Assembly: GCF_006440675.2 (NCBI RefSeq)
Contig: NZ_CP083951.1
Location: forward strand, 5,737,501 to 5,801,500
DNA: 64,000 nucleotides
DNA from: Mesorhizobium sp. B2-8-5
GTDB taxonomy: Bacteria > Pseudomonadota > Alphaproteobacteria > Rhizobiales > Rhizobiaceae
Direction: 5' to 3'
Part shown: positions 17,111 to 26,109 of the stretch, one piece after another
How positions within the stretch are numbered: position 1 is the first letter of the stretch
Layout: every line of letters begins with the position of its first letter
Notes under the pieces: model-generated
Database searches by the model: none
Told to the model about the DNA's origin: nothing
The model's input: only the letters and a program-made list of their open reading frames with translations
Translations under genes and position numbers: made by a program

Positions 17111-17746
17111 TCACATGACAGCATGCGCGTCATCCTGACCGTTCAATTGCCAGCGTCTGATGACCTGATAGCGGTCCTGACGCAGGAAGCTGTGTATCAG
17201 CACGAACTCGCGCACGGTCCAACCAATCGGCTCAATTGGCCGCTCATTGACTTTCGGAACACGCACTTTGTCACGCAGCAATGTGACGTGCGGCTCGATC
17301 GACTTCCCGACAAGCGGCTTAAACGGGCTGTCGGACAGCACAGCGGCGAGCGCTCGCCAGAAGGCCTGCAATGCGGGAACGCCGTCACTGCCGCGCAGAA
17401 CGAGAGCGCCGCCACCAAAAGCCGACAGACGGTCAAACGACACATCAAAGGCTTGACCTCGGACGAGAGAGCCTGCCGAGCAAGCGGCGTCGACCAGAGA
17501 TCTTGGCAATCCATCGTGATCGCCGAGCATGACAAGCGAAATATGCAGATGCCTGGTTCGAATGAGCTTTCCGCCGAGCCCTAACTCCCGCTGCCAAGTC
17601 ACGGCTCGTGAGGCCAGCATACGAGCAATCATCTCTTCGAGAAGGATGGCGAAGAACAGTCGGTCGTTGGGCTCCTGACTGGGCTCGTCCCAACGAAAAA
17701 AAGCCTGCCCATTCCTGCCGATCCCGAACCACGGTTGTTCGTTCAT
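17111..17746 (-). CDS. 2H phosphoesterase (2'-5' RNA ligase/LigT-like)
   Basis: A 211-residue protein of the LigT-like 2H superfamily. The two catalytic H-x-S/T motifs are both present: HLHISLVMLG in the N-terminal half and PHVTLLRDK in the C-terminal half. Members open 2',3'-cyclic nucleotides or seal 2'-5' RNA ends. It starts at ATG 17746 after AAGGGATCAGCC; an upstream start at 17773 adds nine residues without support. Base use is a little less GC-rich than neighbours, and the central part is divergent, so the specific substrate is open. Confidence 0.82.
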   Translation of the reverse strand: MNEQPWFGIGRNGQAFFRWDEPSQEPNDRLFFAILLEEMIARMLASRAVTWQRELGLGGKLIRTRHLHISLVMLGDHDGLPRSLVDAACSAGSLVRGQAFDVSFDRLSAFGGGALVLRGSDGVPALQAFWRALAAVLSDSPFKPLVGKSIEPHVTLLRDKVRVPKVNERPIEPIGWTVREFVLIHSFLRQDRYQVIRRWQLNGQDDAHAVM

Positions 17747-17803
17747 GGCTGATCCCTTTCGGATATCGTCCAAAGGATCAGATTAGAACAAATCAAGAAC
17801 AAT

Positions 17804-18790
17804 CTACAAGGGAGAATAACACCCGCGCTCGATCGCAAGCCGCCGCACCAGCGCCAGCACGGTGTCGATGGTCGGCGTCGGCTGACCGGTCAGGCGGCCG
17901 AGCTCCTGCACGGCGGTAACCAGCGCGTCGATCTCCATCGGGCGGCCGCGCTCGAGGTCCTGCAGCATCGAGGTCTTGTGCTCGCCGACATCGCCGGCGC
18001 CCTTGATGCGCCGGTCGACCGGGATGAGGAAGCGCACGCCGAGGCTCTCGCCGATCGCCTGCGCCTCCAGCATCATGGCGCGGGCCACGGCGCGCGTCGC
18101 TTCATCGGCGACGATCGCGGCAAGCGTGCTGCCGGTCAGCGCCGAGATCGGATTGAAGGAGAGATTGCCCCAAAGCTTCACCCAGATCTCCGAGCGGATG
18201 TCCTCGCGCACCGGCGCCTGCAGTCCGGCCTTGACCATTTCGCGGGCAAGCGCGGTGGCTCGCTCGCTCTTCTGGCCCGACGGTTCGCCCAGCGAAAAGC
18301 GCGCGCCCTCGACATGGCGGATCAGGCCGGGCGCGTCGACCTCGACGGCGGGATAGACAACCGAGCCGATGACCCGCTCCGGCCCGATGCGATCCCAGAT
18401 CGCACCGCCAGGATCGACCGCGTCGAGCCGCATGCCTTCGAGCGCGCCGCCGGCCTTGTGGAAATACCACCAGGGCACGCCGTTCTGCATGGTGACGACG
18501 GCGGTCCCCTCGCCCAGCAGCGGCGCGATCTGATCGAGCGCCGGCGCCAGCGAATGCGCCTTCAGCGCCAGCACGACATAGTCCTGTACGCCGAGTTCCT
18601 CGGCGTGTGCCGCCGCCCTGACCCGCGCCACCGTTTCCTTGCCGTTTTCAATCAGGCGAAGTCCATCGGCCTCGATCGCCTCCAGATGCGCGCCGCGCGC
18701 CACGATCGACAGATGGACCGAGCCGGCGATCGCGAGCTTCGCGGCGAGATAGCCACCGATGGCGCCGGCGCCGAAGACAGTGATGCGCAT
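17804..18790 (-). CDS. Ketopantoate reductase-family dehydrogenase (ApbA/PanE-like)
   Basis: A 328-residue NADPH-dependent 2-oxoacid reductase of the PanE family. The N-terminus ITVFGAGAIGGYLAAKL is the Rossmann motif; YVVLALKAHSL and VVTMQNGVPWW follow, and the C-terminal domain has EIWVKLWGNLSFNPISALTG with the catalytic Lys, and DRRIKGAGDVGEHKTSMLQD. The operon context (CoA ligase, gamma-glutamyltransferase and amine-type ABC genes) argues that this is a catabolic paralogue rather than the pantothenate enzyme. Its start overlaps the CoA ligase stop (ATGA at 18790), and it is the last gene of the operon. Confidence 0.88.
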   Translation of the reverse strand: MRITVFGAGAIGGYLAAKLAIAGSVHLSIVARGAHLEAIEADGLRLIENGKETVARVRAAAHAEELGVQDYVVLALKAHSLAPALDQIAPLLGEGTAVVTMQNGVPWWYFHKAGGALEGMRLDAVDPGGAIWDRIGPERVIGSVVYPAVEVDAPGLIRHVEGARFSLGEPSGQKSERATALAREMVKAGLQAPVREDIRSEIWVKLWGNLSFNPISALTGSTLAAIVADEATRAVARAMMLEAQAIGESLGVRFLIPVDRRIKGAGDVGEHKTSMLQDLERGRPMEIDALVTAVQELGRLTGQPTPTIDTVLALVRRLAIERGCYSPL

Positions 18791-20319
18791 CAGCCGAGAC
18801 CGAGCTTGGCCGCCAGCCCAATGCGCTGCAGCTTGCCGGTCGCGCCCTTCGGGATTTCGTCGAGGATCAGCACCTTGCGCGGCACCTTGAAATCGGCGAG
18901 CCGCGTCGAGGCAAAGCCGCGAATGTCTGCCTCGCTGGCGCTCTGGCCTTCGCGAAGCACGACAGCGGATGCTACCTCTTCACCCAGCTTGTCATGCGGC
19001 ATGGCGAAGGTGACGACCTGCGCCACCGCCGGATGGTCCATCAGCACTTCGTCGACCTCGAGCGGCGAGATCTTTTCGCCACCGCGATTGATGATCTCCT
19101 TCAGCCGGCCGGTGACGCGCAGGTAGCTGTCCTCGTCGAGCACGCCCTGGTCGCCGGTGTGGAACCAGCCATGAGCGAAGGCGCTGGCGTTGGCGTCCGG
19201 GTTCTTCTCATAGCCGGCGGTGACGTTGGGGCCGCGAATGACGATCTCGCCGATCTCGCCGGGTTTGAGCAGCCGCCCGTCCTGCGCCATGACGGCGACT
19301 TCCGGTCCCGCCGACGCGCCGACGCTGCCGGGCTTGCGCAGTCCAGGCGGCAGGCGGTTGGACGCCATCTGGTGCGCGGCCTCGGTCATGCCGTAGGCCT
19401 CGATCACCGGACAGGCGAAGGTGGATTCGAGCTCGGCCATCACTTGCGCCGGGAGCGAAGCCGACGACGAGCGGACGAAGCGCAGCTTCGCTTCGGCGAG
19501 CTGCTCGGGGTTGCGGGCGGCGCGCGGCAGGATCGCCTGGTGCATGGTGGGCACGGCGGTGTACCAACTGGGCTTGGCTTCGGAGAGCCACTGGAAGAAA
19601 CGCAGCGCGTTGAAACCGGGTGTGCAGAAAACGCTGCCGCCGGCGGCGAGCGAGGAGAGCACCGCCGCGATCAGGCCATGGATGTGGAACAACGGCATGA
19701 TGTTGAGGCAGCGGTCGGCTGGCGTCAGGCCGAGCGTCGCGCCGATATGCGTTGCCGAGGCCGCGAGATTGGCGTGGCTGAGCGGCACCAGTTTCGGACG
19801 CGACGTGGTGCCGGAGGTATGCAGAAGGAGCGCGACATCGCCGTCGGCGGCCAGACCGGATGCGACAGGCGGCCCGACGGGGTTGCCCTCGATCGTGAAC
19901 ACGCCGGACGGCGCGCCTTGCGGCGCCGCCAGCCGCAGCACCGGGATGCCGAGGCGCCCGGCGACTTCGACCGAAGGGCCCTGCTCGTCCCTGCCGACGA
20001 GGATCGCCTTGACGCCGATGTCGCTCAGATAGAAATCGAGCTCGTCGGCCCGGTAGGCCGGATTGAGCGGCGCGGTGGACGCGGCCGCAGCAACGGCGAT
20101 GAAAGCCGTCGCCATTTCCGGACCGTTCGGCAGCACGATGGCGACACGGTCGCCGCGGCCGATGCCCAGCGCGTTGAGCCGCGCCACGGTATCGCCGATC
20201 AGGCGGCGCAGTCCGCCATGCGAAAGGGCCGTCCGTTCGGGCGCGGCGATGGCCGGCGCGTCGTCGGCGCCAGGCGCAAGGCGATGGGCGAGATCGGTGG
20301 CGTCTTCGCTGTTTGTCAT
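18790..20319 (-). CDS. Acyl-CoA ligase of the ANL superfamily (oxalyl-CoA synthetase-like)
   Basis: A 509-residue AMP-forming ligase. The P-loop motif is LLLHTSGTTSRPKLVPLSH (about 155-175), followed by MPLFHIHGL, EAYGMTEAAHQM, the WFHTGDQGVL motif, the hinge GRLKEIINRGGEKISP, and the catalytic Lys in PKGATGKLQR near the C-terminus. The combination HTSGTTSRPK with GGEKISPLEVDEVL resembles the oxalate-CoA ligase (Pcs60/AAE3) group, which would predict a short dicarboxylic acid substrate; this is a family-level guess. It lies between ggt and the reductase in a minus-strand operon. Confidence 0.9.
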   Translation of the reverse strand: MTNSEDATDLAHRLAPGADDAPAIAAPERTALSHGGLRRLIGDTVARLNALGIGRGDRVAIVLPNGPEMATAFIAVAAAASTAPLNPAYRADELDFYLSDIGVKAILVGRDEQGPSVEVAGRLGIPVLRLAAPQGAPSGVFTIEGNPVGPPVASGLAADGDVALLLHTSGTTSRPKLVPLSHANLAASATHIGATLGLTPADRCLNIMPLFHIHGLIAAVLSSLAAGGSVFCTPGFNALRFFQWLSEAKPSWYTAVPTMHQAILPRAARNPEQLAEAKLRFVRSSSASLPAQVMAELESTFACPVIEAYGMTEAAHQMASNRLPPGLRKPGSVGASAGPEVAVMAQDGRLLKPGEIGEIVIRGPNVTAGYEKNPDANASAFAHGWFHTGDQGVLDEDSYLRVTGRLKEIINRGGEKISPLEVDEVLMDHPAVAQVVTFAMPHDKLGEEVASAVVLREGQSASEADIRGFASTRLADFKVPRKVLILDEIPKGATGKLQRIGLAAKLGLG

Positions 20320-20364
20320 GGTTCCAGACTATGTTTCGAACGATCGGCCGATGTCCAGCGCTGC

Positions 20365-21951
20365 TCAATATCCGAGCGCCAGGCCGTCCTTGCGCGGATC
20401 TGACGCGCCGGTCAGCGTGCCCTTTTCCCAATCGATCAGCACCGCCTGACCGCCGCCCAGCGGATGACCGGGCTCGACCACCTTGTGGCCAAGCCGGCGC
20501 AAGTCTCCGATCGTCTCGGCACGCACGCTTCGCTCGGCCTCGACGACGTCGTGGTTGTAGAACACCCGCGCGGCATCGATCGCCTGCTGCGGGTCCATGC
20601 CGAAGTCGATCATGTTGGTCAGCACATGGACATGGCCGAAGGGCTGATAGCCGCCGCCCATCACGCCGAAGGGCATCATGGCGCGGCCGTTGCCCGTCAC
20701 CATGCCCGGCATGATCGTGTGCATCGGCCGCTTGCCCGGCGCGATTGCGTTCGGGTGCTTCGGATCGAGGCGGAAGCTGGAACCGCGGTTCTGCAGCACG
20801 ACGCCGGTCTTCGGGCCGACGACGCCGCTGCCGAAGGAATAATAGGTCGAGTTGATGAAGCTCACCGCATTGCGGTCGTGATCGACGACGCTGATATAGA
20901 CCGTGTCGCTGCCAGGGAGATCCAGGCGCGGCAGATCGGTCATGGCGCGCTCGGGATCGATCGCAGCGCGCAGGCGATCGGCATAGGCGCCGGAAAGCAG
21001 CGCCTGGACCGGCACGTCGACATGATCCTGATCGGCGAAAAACGCATCGCGGTCCTGGTAGGCGAGCCGGCCCGCCTCGATCTCGAGGTGCAGGCGCGCG
21101 GCGCCGTCCGGATCGAGCTTGCCCAGATCAAAGCCCGAGAGCAGGTTCAGCATCAGAAGCGCGGTGAGGCCCTGATTGTTGGGCGGCATCTGGTGGATGT
21201 CGTAGCCGCGATAGGAGGTGCTGACCGGGGTCCGGTAATCGCCCTTGGTGGCGGCGAAATCGTCGAGCGTATGCAGGCCGCCGAGCGCGCGAAGCCGCCC
21301 GACCAGATCGTCCGCGACCGCGCCCTCGTAGAAACCGGCGCGGCCTTTCCTGGCGATGACGCGCAGCGTCTCAGCCAGCTCCGGCTGGCGATGGACGTCA
21401 CCCGCCTTCGGCGGCTTGCCGCCCGGCAGGAAGATGCGCGTCGCGACCTCGTCGGCCGACAGGTCGGTCTCGGGATCCTCCCAGTCGAAGGCGACGCGGT
21501 CGTGCACGACATAGCCTTCTTCCGCGTAACGAATGGCCGGAGCGAGCGCGTCGGCCAAACCCTTGCGGCCGTGATCCTCCAACAAGCGGCACCAGGCGTC
21601 GATGGCGCCGGGAACGGTGACCGCGTGCGGCCCCTGTTTCGGCAGTTCGCTGAATCCCTTGTCCCGGTACCAGTCGACGGTCGCGGCGGCGGGTGCGCGG
21701 CCCGAGCCGTTGAAGGCCAGCACGTTGCCGTCGCCGTTCGGGCAATAGAGGACAAAGCAATCGCCGCCGATGCCAGTCGATTGCGGCTCGACCACGGCCT
21801 GCACCGCGGCCGCGCAGACCGCGGCGTCCATGGCGTTGCCGCCGGAGCGCAGCATGTCGATTGCCGCAAGCGTGGCGAGCGGATGCGAGGTCGCGGCCAC
21901 GGCCTCGGTGGCGCGAACCGGCGAGCGGCCTGGAAACTGGAAGTCACGCAT
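20365..21951 (-). CDS. ggt: Gamma-glutamyltransferase
   Basis: A 528-residue Ntn-hydrolase that transfers or hydrolyses gamma-glutamyl groups. The N-terminus has ATSHPLATLAAIDMLRSGGN and the oxyanion-related GGDCFVL; the autoprocessing site is before Thr350 in GSDTVYISVVD, aligned to the catalytic Thr of GGT, giving a large subunit of about 349 residues and a small subunit of about 179. The C-terminal part has MPGMV, MGGGYQPFGHVHVLTNMID. No signal peptide is visible, so it is probably cytoplasmic, unlike E. coli Ggt. It sits between the ABC permeases and the CoA ligase, suggesting that it acts on an imported gamma-glutamyl compound. Confidence 0.93.
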   Translation of the reverse strand: MRDFQFPGRSPVRATEAVAATSHPLATLAAIDMLRSGGNAMDAAVCAAAVQAVVEPQSTGIGGDCFVLYCPNGDGNVLAFNGSGRAPAAATVDWYRDKGFSELPKQGPHAVTVPGAIDAWCRLLEDHGRKGLADALAPAIRYAEEGYVVHDRVAFDWEDPETDLSADEVATRIFLPGGKPPKAGDVHRQPELAETLRVIARKGRAGFYEGAVADDLVGRLRALGGLHTLDDFAATKGDYRTPVSTSYRGYDIHQMPPNNQGLTALLMLNLLSGFDLGKLDPDGAARLHLEIEAGRLAYQDRDAFFADQDHVDVPVQALLSGAYADRLRAAIDPERAMTDLPRLDLPGSDTVYISVVDHDRNAVSFINSTYYSFGSGVVGPKTGVVLQNRGSSFRLDPKHPNAIAPGKRPMHTIMPGMVTGNGRAMMPFGVMGGGYQPFGHVHVLTNMIDFGMDPQQAIDAARVFYNHDVVEAERSVRAETIGDLRRLGHKVVEPGHPLGGGQAVLIDWEKGTLTGASDPRKDGLALGY

Positions 21952-21972
21952 GCGGTTCTGGGTATCCCTGTA

Positions 21973-22773
21973 TCAACGTCCGCGGCCGAAAAGTTGGGCA
22001 GCGGACAACAAGACGATCGATAGCACGATCAGGCAAGTCGAAATGGCGGCGATCGTCGGATCGATCTGGTCGCGCAGCGCATTGAACATGCGGCGCGTCA
22101 GCGTCGTGGTCTCGCCGCCGGAGATGAACAGCGACACCACCACCTCGTCGAAGGAGGTGATGAAGGCGAACAGTGCGCCCGAGACGATGGAGAATCTTAT
22201 TTGCGGCATCGTCACCTGGAAGAAGGCGGAGAAACGGCCGGCGCCGAGGCTGCGGGCGACCATCTCCTGGTTCATGTCATAGGACCGCAAGCCCGAGAGC
22301 ACGGTCAGCACGACCAGCGGCAGCGCCTGCACTGTGTGCGCGATGACGAGGCCGGTCAGCGTGTTGTTGAGGCCGATGCGGGCATAGAGAAAGAATGTGC
22401 CGATGCCGATCAGGATGACCGGGATGATCAGCGAGGCGGTGAGCAGCGCGTTGATCAAGCCGGTCAGCCGCAGCGTGCGGGCGTTGATGGCGTAGGCCGC
22501 GGCGGTGCCGAGCAGGGTTGCGACGATCGCCGTCATCACCGCGACCTTGACCGACACGATGGTGGCGTCGCGCCATTCGACGGAGCCGAAATAGCTCTCA
22601 TACCAGCGCAGCGACCATTCCTGCGGCGGGAACTGCAGCAGCGTCGAACCGGAGAAGGACATGATGACGATGATCACCGACGGGGCGATCAGGAACAGCA
22701 TGACGAGGCAGCCGAGCGCGTAGAGCCAGAGGCGTTGCCGATGCGAGATGGGCAGGGCGTTTTCCATGCTCAT
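21973..22773 (-). CDS. ABC transporter permease, PotC-like
   Basis: A 266-residue inner-membrane permease with about six helices and the EAA-type cytoplasmic loop EMVARSLGAGRFSAFFQVTMPQ. The start at ATG 22773 gives MSMENALPISHRQR and an ATGA overlap with the preceding permease gene; the longer open frame upstream belongs to another reading frame. It belongs to the polyamine/opine/thiamine-type importer class and pairs with the permease at 22770-23693. Confidence 0.92.
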   Translation of the reverse strand: MSMENALPISHRQRLWLYALGCLVMLFLIAPSVIIVIMSFSGSTLLQFPPQEWSLRWYESYFGSVEWRDATIVSVKVAVMTAIVATLLGTAAAYAINARTLRLTGLINALLTASLIIPVILIGIGTFFLYARIGLNNTLTGLVIAHTVQALPLVVLTVLSGLRSYDMNQEMVARSLGAGRFSAFFQVTMPQIRFSIVSGALFAFITSFDEVVVSLFISGGETTTLTRRMFNALRDQIDPTIAAISTCLIVLSIVLLSAAQLFGRGR

Positions 22774-23693
22774 CGCCGGCTCCAGACCCCGGTGGCGCGG
22801 GCGCCGAGCAGCCACTGGAAGAGGCCAAGCAGCGCCAGCGTGACGCCAAGCAGCACGACGCCGAGCGCGGCGCCCGCGCCCCAGTTGGAATAGAGGCTGG
22901 TGGTCTGCTCCATGCGCATCGCCCACATGATCACCTTGCCGCCGCCCATCAGCGCCGGGGTGACGAAGAAGCCGAGGCACAGCACGAAGACGATGACCAC
23001 GCCCGAGGCGAGACCGGGCAGCGACAGCGGCAGGAAAATCTGCCGGAAAGTGGCGGCCGGGCTGGCGCCGAGATTCATGCCGGCGCGCAGGCAGTCGGTG
23101 TCGATGCTCTTCATCGACGCGTAGAGCGGCAGGACCAGGAAGGGCAGCATGATGTGGGTCATGCCGATGACCACGCCGGCGAAATTGTTGGCGAGCGGCA
23201 GCGGCTGGGAGATGACGCCGAGGTCGATCAGCCAGCTGTTGACCAGGCCCTTGCGCTGCAGGATGACCAGCCAGGCATAGGTGCGCACCAGCACCGAGGT
23301 CCAGAACGGCAGGATGACGAAGATCAGGCAGACCCCCGCGGCGCGGCGCGGCAGTTGCGACAGCATATAGGCCAGCGGATAACCGAACAGCACGCAGGCG
23401 CCGGTAACGACGAAGGCCACCTTGAAGGTGGTGACGAAGGTCTTGATGTAGGAGGCCTGCTCGAAAAAGCGCGCGTAATTGGCGGCGCTGAGTTGGCCGG
23501 CCTCGTCGAACAGCGACAGCCAGAACAGCCAGCCGATCGGCACGATGATGACGGCGAAGACCAGAAGCAGCCCGGGCGACAAAAGCGCGAGCAGGCCGCG
23601 CGCCTCCCGTCGCGCGTCGGCGTTGAGCGCATCGGCATTGATCGCCCTATCGGGCCGGCCGGCATGACTGAGACTGGCGGATGCGAGGCTCAT
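22770..23693 (-). CDS. ABC transporter permease, PotB-like
   Basis: A 307-residue permease with a cytoplasmic N-terminus of about 45 residues, then helices starting at LLALLSPGLLLVFAVIIVPI, and the EAA loop CLRAGMNLGASPAATFRQIF. It starts at ATG 23693 inside the stop of the ATPase gene (ATGA), and its own stop overlaps the next permease start. This four-base coupling on both sides shows a tightly organised operon. The importer substrate is unknown; the family covers polyamines and related cations. Confidence 0.92.
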   Translation of the reverse strand: MSLASASLSHAGRPDRAINADALNADARREARGLLALLSPGLLLVFAVIIVPIGWLFWLSLFDEAGQLSAANYARFFEQASYIKTFVTTFKVAFVVTGACVLFGYPLAYMLSQLPRRAAGVCLIFVILPFWTSVLVRTYAWLVILQRKGLVNSWLIDLGVISQPLPLANNFAGVVIGMTHIMLPFLVLPLYASMKSIDTDCLRAGMNLGASPAATFRQIFLPLSLPGLASGVVIVFVLCLGFFVTPALMGGGKVIMWAMRMEQTTSLYSNWGAGAALGVVLLGVTLALLGLFQWLLGARATGVWSRR

Positions 23694-24775
23694 TGGTCTG
23701 CCACCAGAACGACGTCTTGGGCGTCGATGCCGAGCGTTATCGGCTCGCCCGGCGCCGGCAGTTTCGCCAGCACGTCGGAACGGCAATAGTCGCGCAACGT
23801 CACCTGTCGCCCATCCCTGAGCGTCGCGTAGCAGACGAAGCTGTCGCCCTGGTAAATGACATCGCCGACAATTGCCGGCAGCGCATTGACGTCGCCTGCA
23901 GGTTCGCCGGCGATCACGCGCAGCTTTTCTGGCCGCACCACCATCAGGTGCCGGCCCGATGACGGCATTGGATTCTTCATGCGCAGCTTGCTCCCCTCAT
24001 GCCAGACGCCGCCATTGCGGCATTCGACCGGAATGAAGCTGGATTCGCCGATGAAGCCGGCGACAAATTTGGTCTTCGGCCTCGCATAAAGGGCTTCGGG
24101 CTGGTCGATCTGCTCGATGCGCCCGGCATTCATGACGGCGACGCGGTCCGACATGGTGATCGCCTCGCGCTGGTCGTGCGTGACATAGACCGTCGTCATG
24201 CCGAGCCTTCGGTGCAGGTTGCGCAGCTCGATCTGCATATGCTCGCGCAGGCTCTTGTCGAGCGCCGACAGCGGCTCATCCATCAGCACGATGCGCGGCT
24301 CGAAGACAATGGCGCGGGCCAAGGCCACACGCTGGCGCTGACCGCCGGAGAGCTGGTCGACACGGCGCTCGCCGAGGCCTTTGAGTTGCACAAGGTCCAG
24401 CGCCCTCTCGACACGCTCGACCGTTTCGGCCGTCGACACGCGGCGCTGCTTCAGCGGAAAGGCGATGTTGTGGAAGACGTTCATATGCGGGAACAGCGCA
24501 TAGTTCTGGAACACCATGCCGATGTTGCGCTTGTGCGGCGGCATGGTGATGATCTCCTCGCCACCGACCTTGATAGAGCCGGCATTGGCCCGCACGAAAC
24601 CGGCCAGGATCATCAACAGCGTCGTCTTTCCCGAGCCGGACGGCCCGAGCAGCGTCAGGAACTCGCCCGCGGCGACATCGAGGCCGAGGTCATGCAGCAC
24701 GGACACGCCGCCGAAGCGCTTCTCGATACCGCTGATACCGATGGGAAGCGCGGTCTGCGCGAGAGACAAGAGCAT
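23690..24775 (-). CDS. ABC transporter ATP-binding protein, PotA-like
   Basis: A 361-residue ATPase. Walker A is GPSGSGKTT, Q-loop VFQNYALFPH, signature LSGGQRQRVALARA, Walker B VLMDEPLSALD, and the H-loop His in YVTHDQ; residues from about 245 form the TOBE regulatory domain. Start: ATG 24775 directly abuts AAGGAG with no spacer, while TTG 24769 two codons later has the ideal six-base spacing, so the real start may be the TTG. It energises the two following permeases. Confidence 0.92.
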   Translation of the reverse strand: MLLSLAQTALPIGISGIEKRFGGVSVLHDLGLDVAAGEFLTLLGPSGSGKTTLLMILAGFVRANAGSIKVGGEEIITMPPHKRNIGMVFQNYALFPHMNVFHNIAFPLKQRRVSTAETVERVERALDLVQLKGLGERRVDQLSGGQRQRVALARAIVFEPRIVLMDEPLSALDKSLREHMQIELRNLHRRLGMTTVYVTHDQREAITMSDRVAVMNAGRIEQIDQPEALYARPKTKFVAGFIGESSFIPVECRNGGVWHEGSKLRMKNPMPSSGRHLMVVRPEKLRVIAGEPAGDVNALPAIVGDVIYQGDSFVCYATLRDGRQVTLRDYCRSDVLAKLPAPGEPITLGIDAQDVVLVADQ

Positions 24776-24849
24776 CTCCTTCAACTCCGGATCATTTTTC
24801 GCGAAACGATGCGGAGCGGCGTCTCGCCGACGCCGCTCCAACAGGATCG

Positions 24850-25890
24850 CTATTGCTGGATCAGGTTGTTGAACTTCTCGGTCGCCTCGACGAGGGTGTC
24901 GCGCCAGAAGGCTGGATCCTGCAGCACCTGCTTCTTGACGTTCTCGGGCGCGGAATTGATGTCCTTGATGCGCTCCGGCGGGATTTTGCCGGTCTCGAAG
25001 GCCTTCTCGTTGGCGGGGCCATTGTCGACATAGAGCGGCAGATTGGCCTGGAGATCGGGGCTGACGAACTTGGCCAGCGCCTTCATCGCGATGTCCTTGT
25101 TCTTCGACCCCTTCAGGATGACCATGCAGTCGGCGGTGAGCACGCCCTGGTCGAAGGAGAAGCTCACGGGCGCGCCTTCCTTCTTCAAGGTGCCGGCGCG
25201 GCCGTTCCAGATGCTCGCCATGTCGACCTCGCCGTCCTTGACGAGCTGCATGGCCTGCGCGCCGGATGTCCACCAGGCATCGATGTGGCCGCGGATCTTG
25301 TCCACCGACTGCAGCGCGCCGTCGATGTCGACCGGATAGACCTTGTCGATCGGAATGCCCTTGGCGAGTGCCGCAACGCTCAGCGTTTCGGTCGACTGGC
25401 TGCCGGAAAGCGCGCGGCGGCCGGGGAATTTTTCGACGTCCCAGAAATCGGCCCAGGTCTTCGGGCCTTTGTCGCCGAAGACATCGGTGCGATAGATCAG
25501 CACCACGGAGGTGTAGGAGATGCCGACCCAGTCGTCGTGGACAAGCTTCGGGTTGATGCCGCTCTTGTCGATGACGTTGTAGTCGAGTTTTTCGAACAGA
25601 CCTTCCTTGGAGCCGCGCGCGCATTCGTCGGCGCCAAGCTCGGTGATGTCCCATTTGACGGCATTGCCGGTGACCTGCAGGCGCACGTCGTCGAGGCCGT
25701 TGGTGGTGTCCTGCTTGATGGTGATGCCGAGTTCCTTGGCCGTCGGATCGAAGAAGGCCTTGGTCTGCGCTTCCTGATAGGTGCCGCCCCATGAGGCGAC
25801 GGTAATGGTGTCGGCGGCCGACGCCGGAACGACGACCGTGGCCAGCAGGCCGGCGACGGCCATCCCGTGAATACAAAGTCTCTTCGTCAT
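24850..25890 (-). CDS. Periplasmic substrate-binding protein, PotD/spermidine type
   Basis: A 346-residue binding protein with a signal peptide (MTKRLCIHGMAVAGLLATV, cleavage near ASA-AD). The mature N-terminus DTITVASWGGTYQEAQTKAFF is characteristic of polyamine/opine-type class F binding proteins; later conserved blocks are YTSVVLIYRTDVFG and MASIWNGRAG. I chose ATG 25890, eight bases after GGAG; upstream starts would carry the GntR operator into the coding part. It is the first gene of the operon, controlled from the 25891-26109 intergenic region. Confidence 0.92.
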   Translation of the reverse strand: MTKRLCIHGMAVAGLLATVVVPASAADTITVASWGGTYQEAQTKAFFDPTAKELGITIKQDTTNGLDDVRLQVTGNAVKWDITELGADECARGSKEGLFEKLDYNVIDKSGINPKLVHDDWVGISYTSVVLIYRTDVFGDKGPKTWADFWDVEKFPGRRALSGSQSTETLSVAALAKGIPIDKVYPVDIDGALQSVDKIRGHIDAWWTSGAQAMQLVKDGEVDMASIWNGRAGTLKKEGAPVSFSFDQGVLTADCMVILKGSKNKDIAMKALAKFVSPDLQANLPLYVDNGPANEKAFETGKIPPERIKDINSAPENVKKQVLQDPAFWRDTLVEATEKFNNLIQQ

Positions 25891-25940
25891 TTTCGCTTCT
25901 CCAACCGGTGTTCCCGTTATCGTTGATTTGGTATGCGAAT

Positions 25941-25950
25941 TTGTATACAA
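25941..25950. promoter_or_regulatory. GntR-type operator (TTGTATACAA)
   Basis: A perfect 10-base palindrome, TTGTATACAA, lies in the AT-rich gap between the divergent binding-protein and GntR genes. FCD-type GntR regulators commonly bind such TNGTNNACNA sites, so it probably lets the adjacent regulator control both sides. Confidence 0.65.
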
Positions 25951-26109
25951 TTTTGAGTGTATTTTTTCGGAGGCCGATGTCAACTCGGGTTTTCGCGTTT
26001 TTTGGTTGCGGTAGAGGACGACCGTTCCGCGGGGGCAATGCCTCCGGCGAAATGCTCCTGTTCAAGCCTGCCCTAAAACGAACTAAGCTCGCGAATCCGT
26101 GACGCAACG

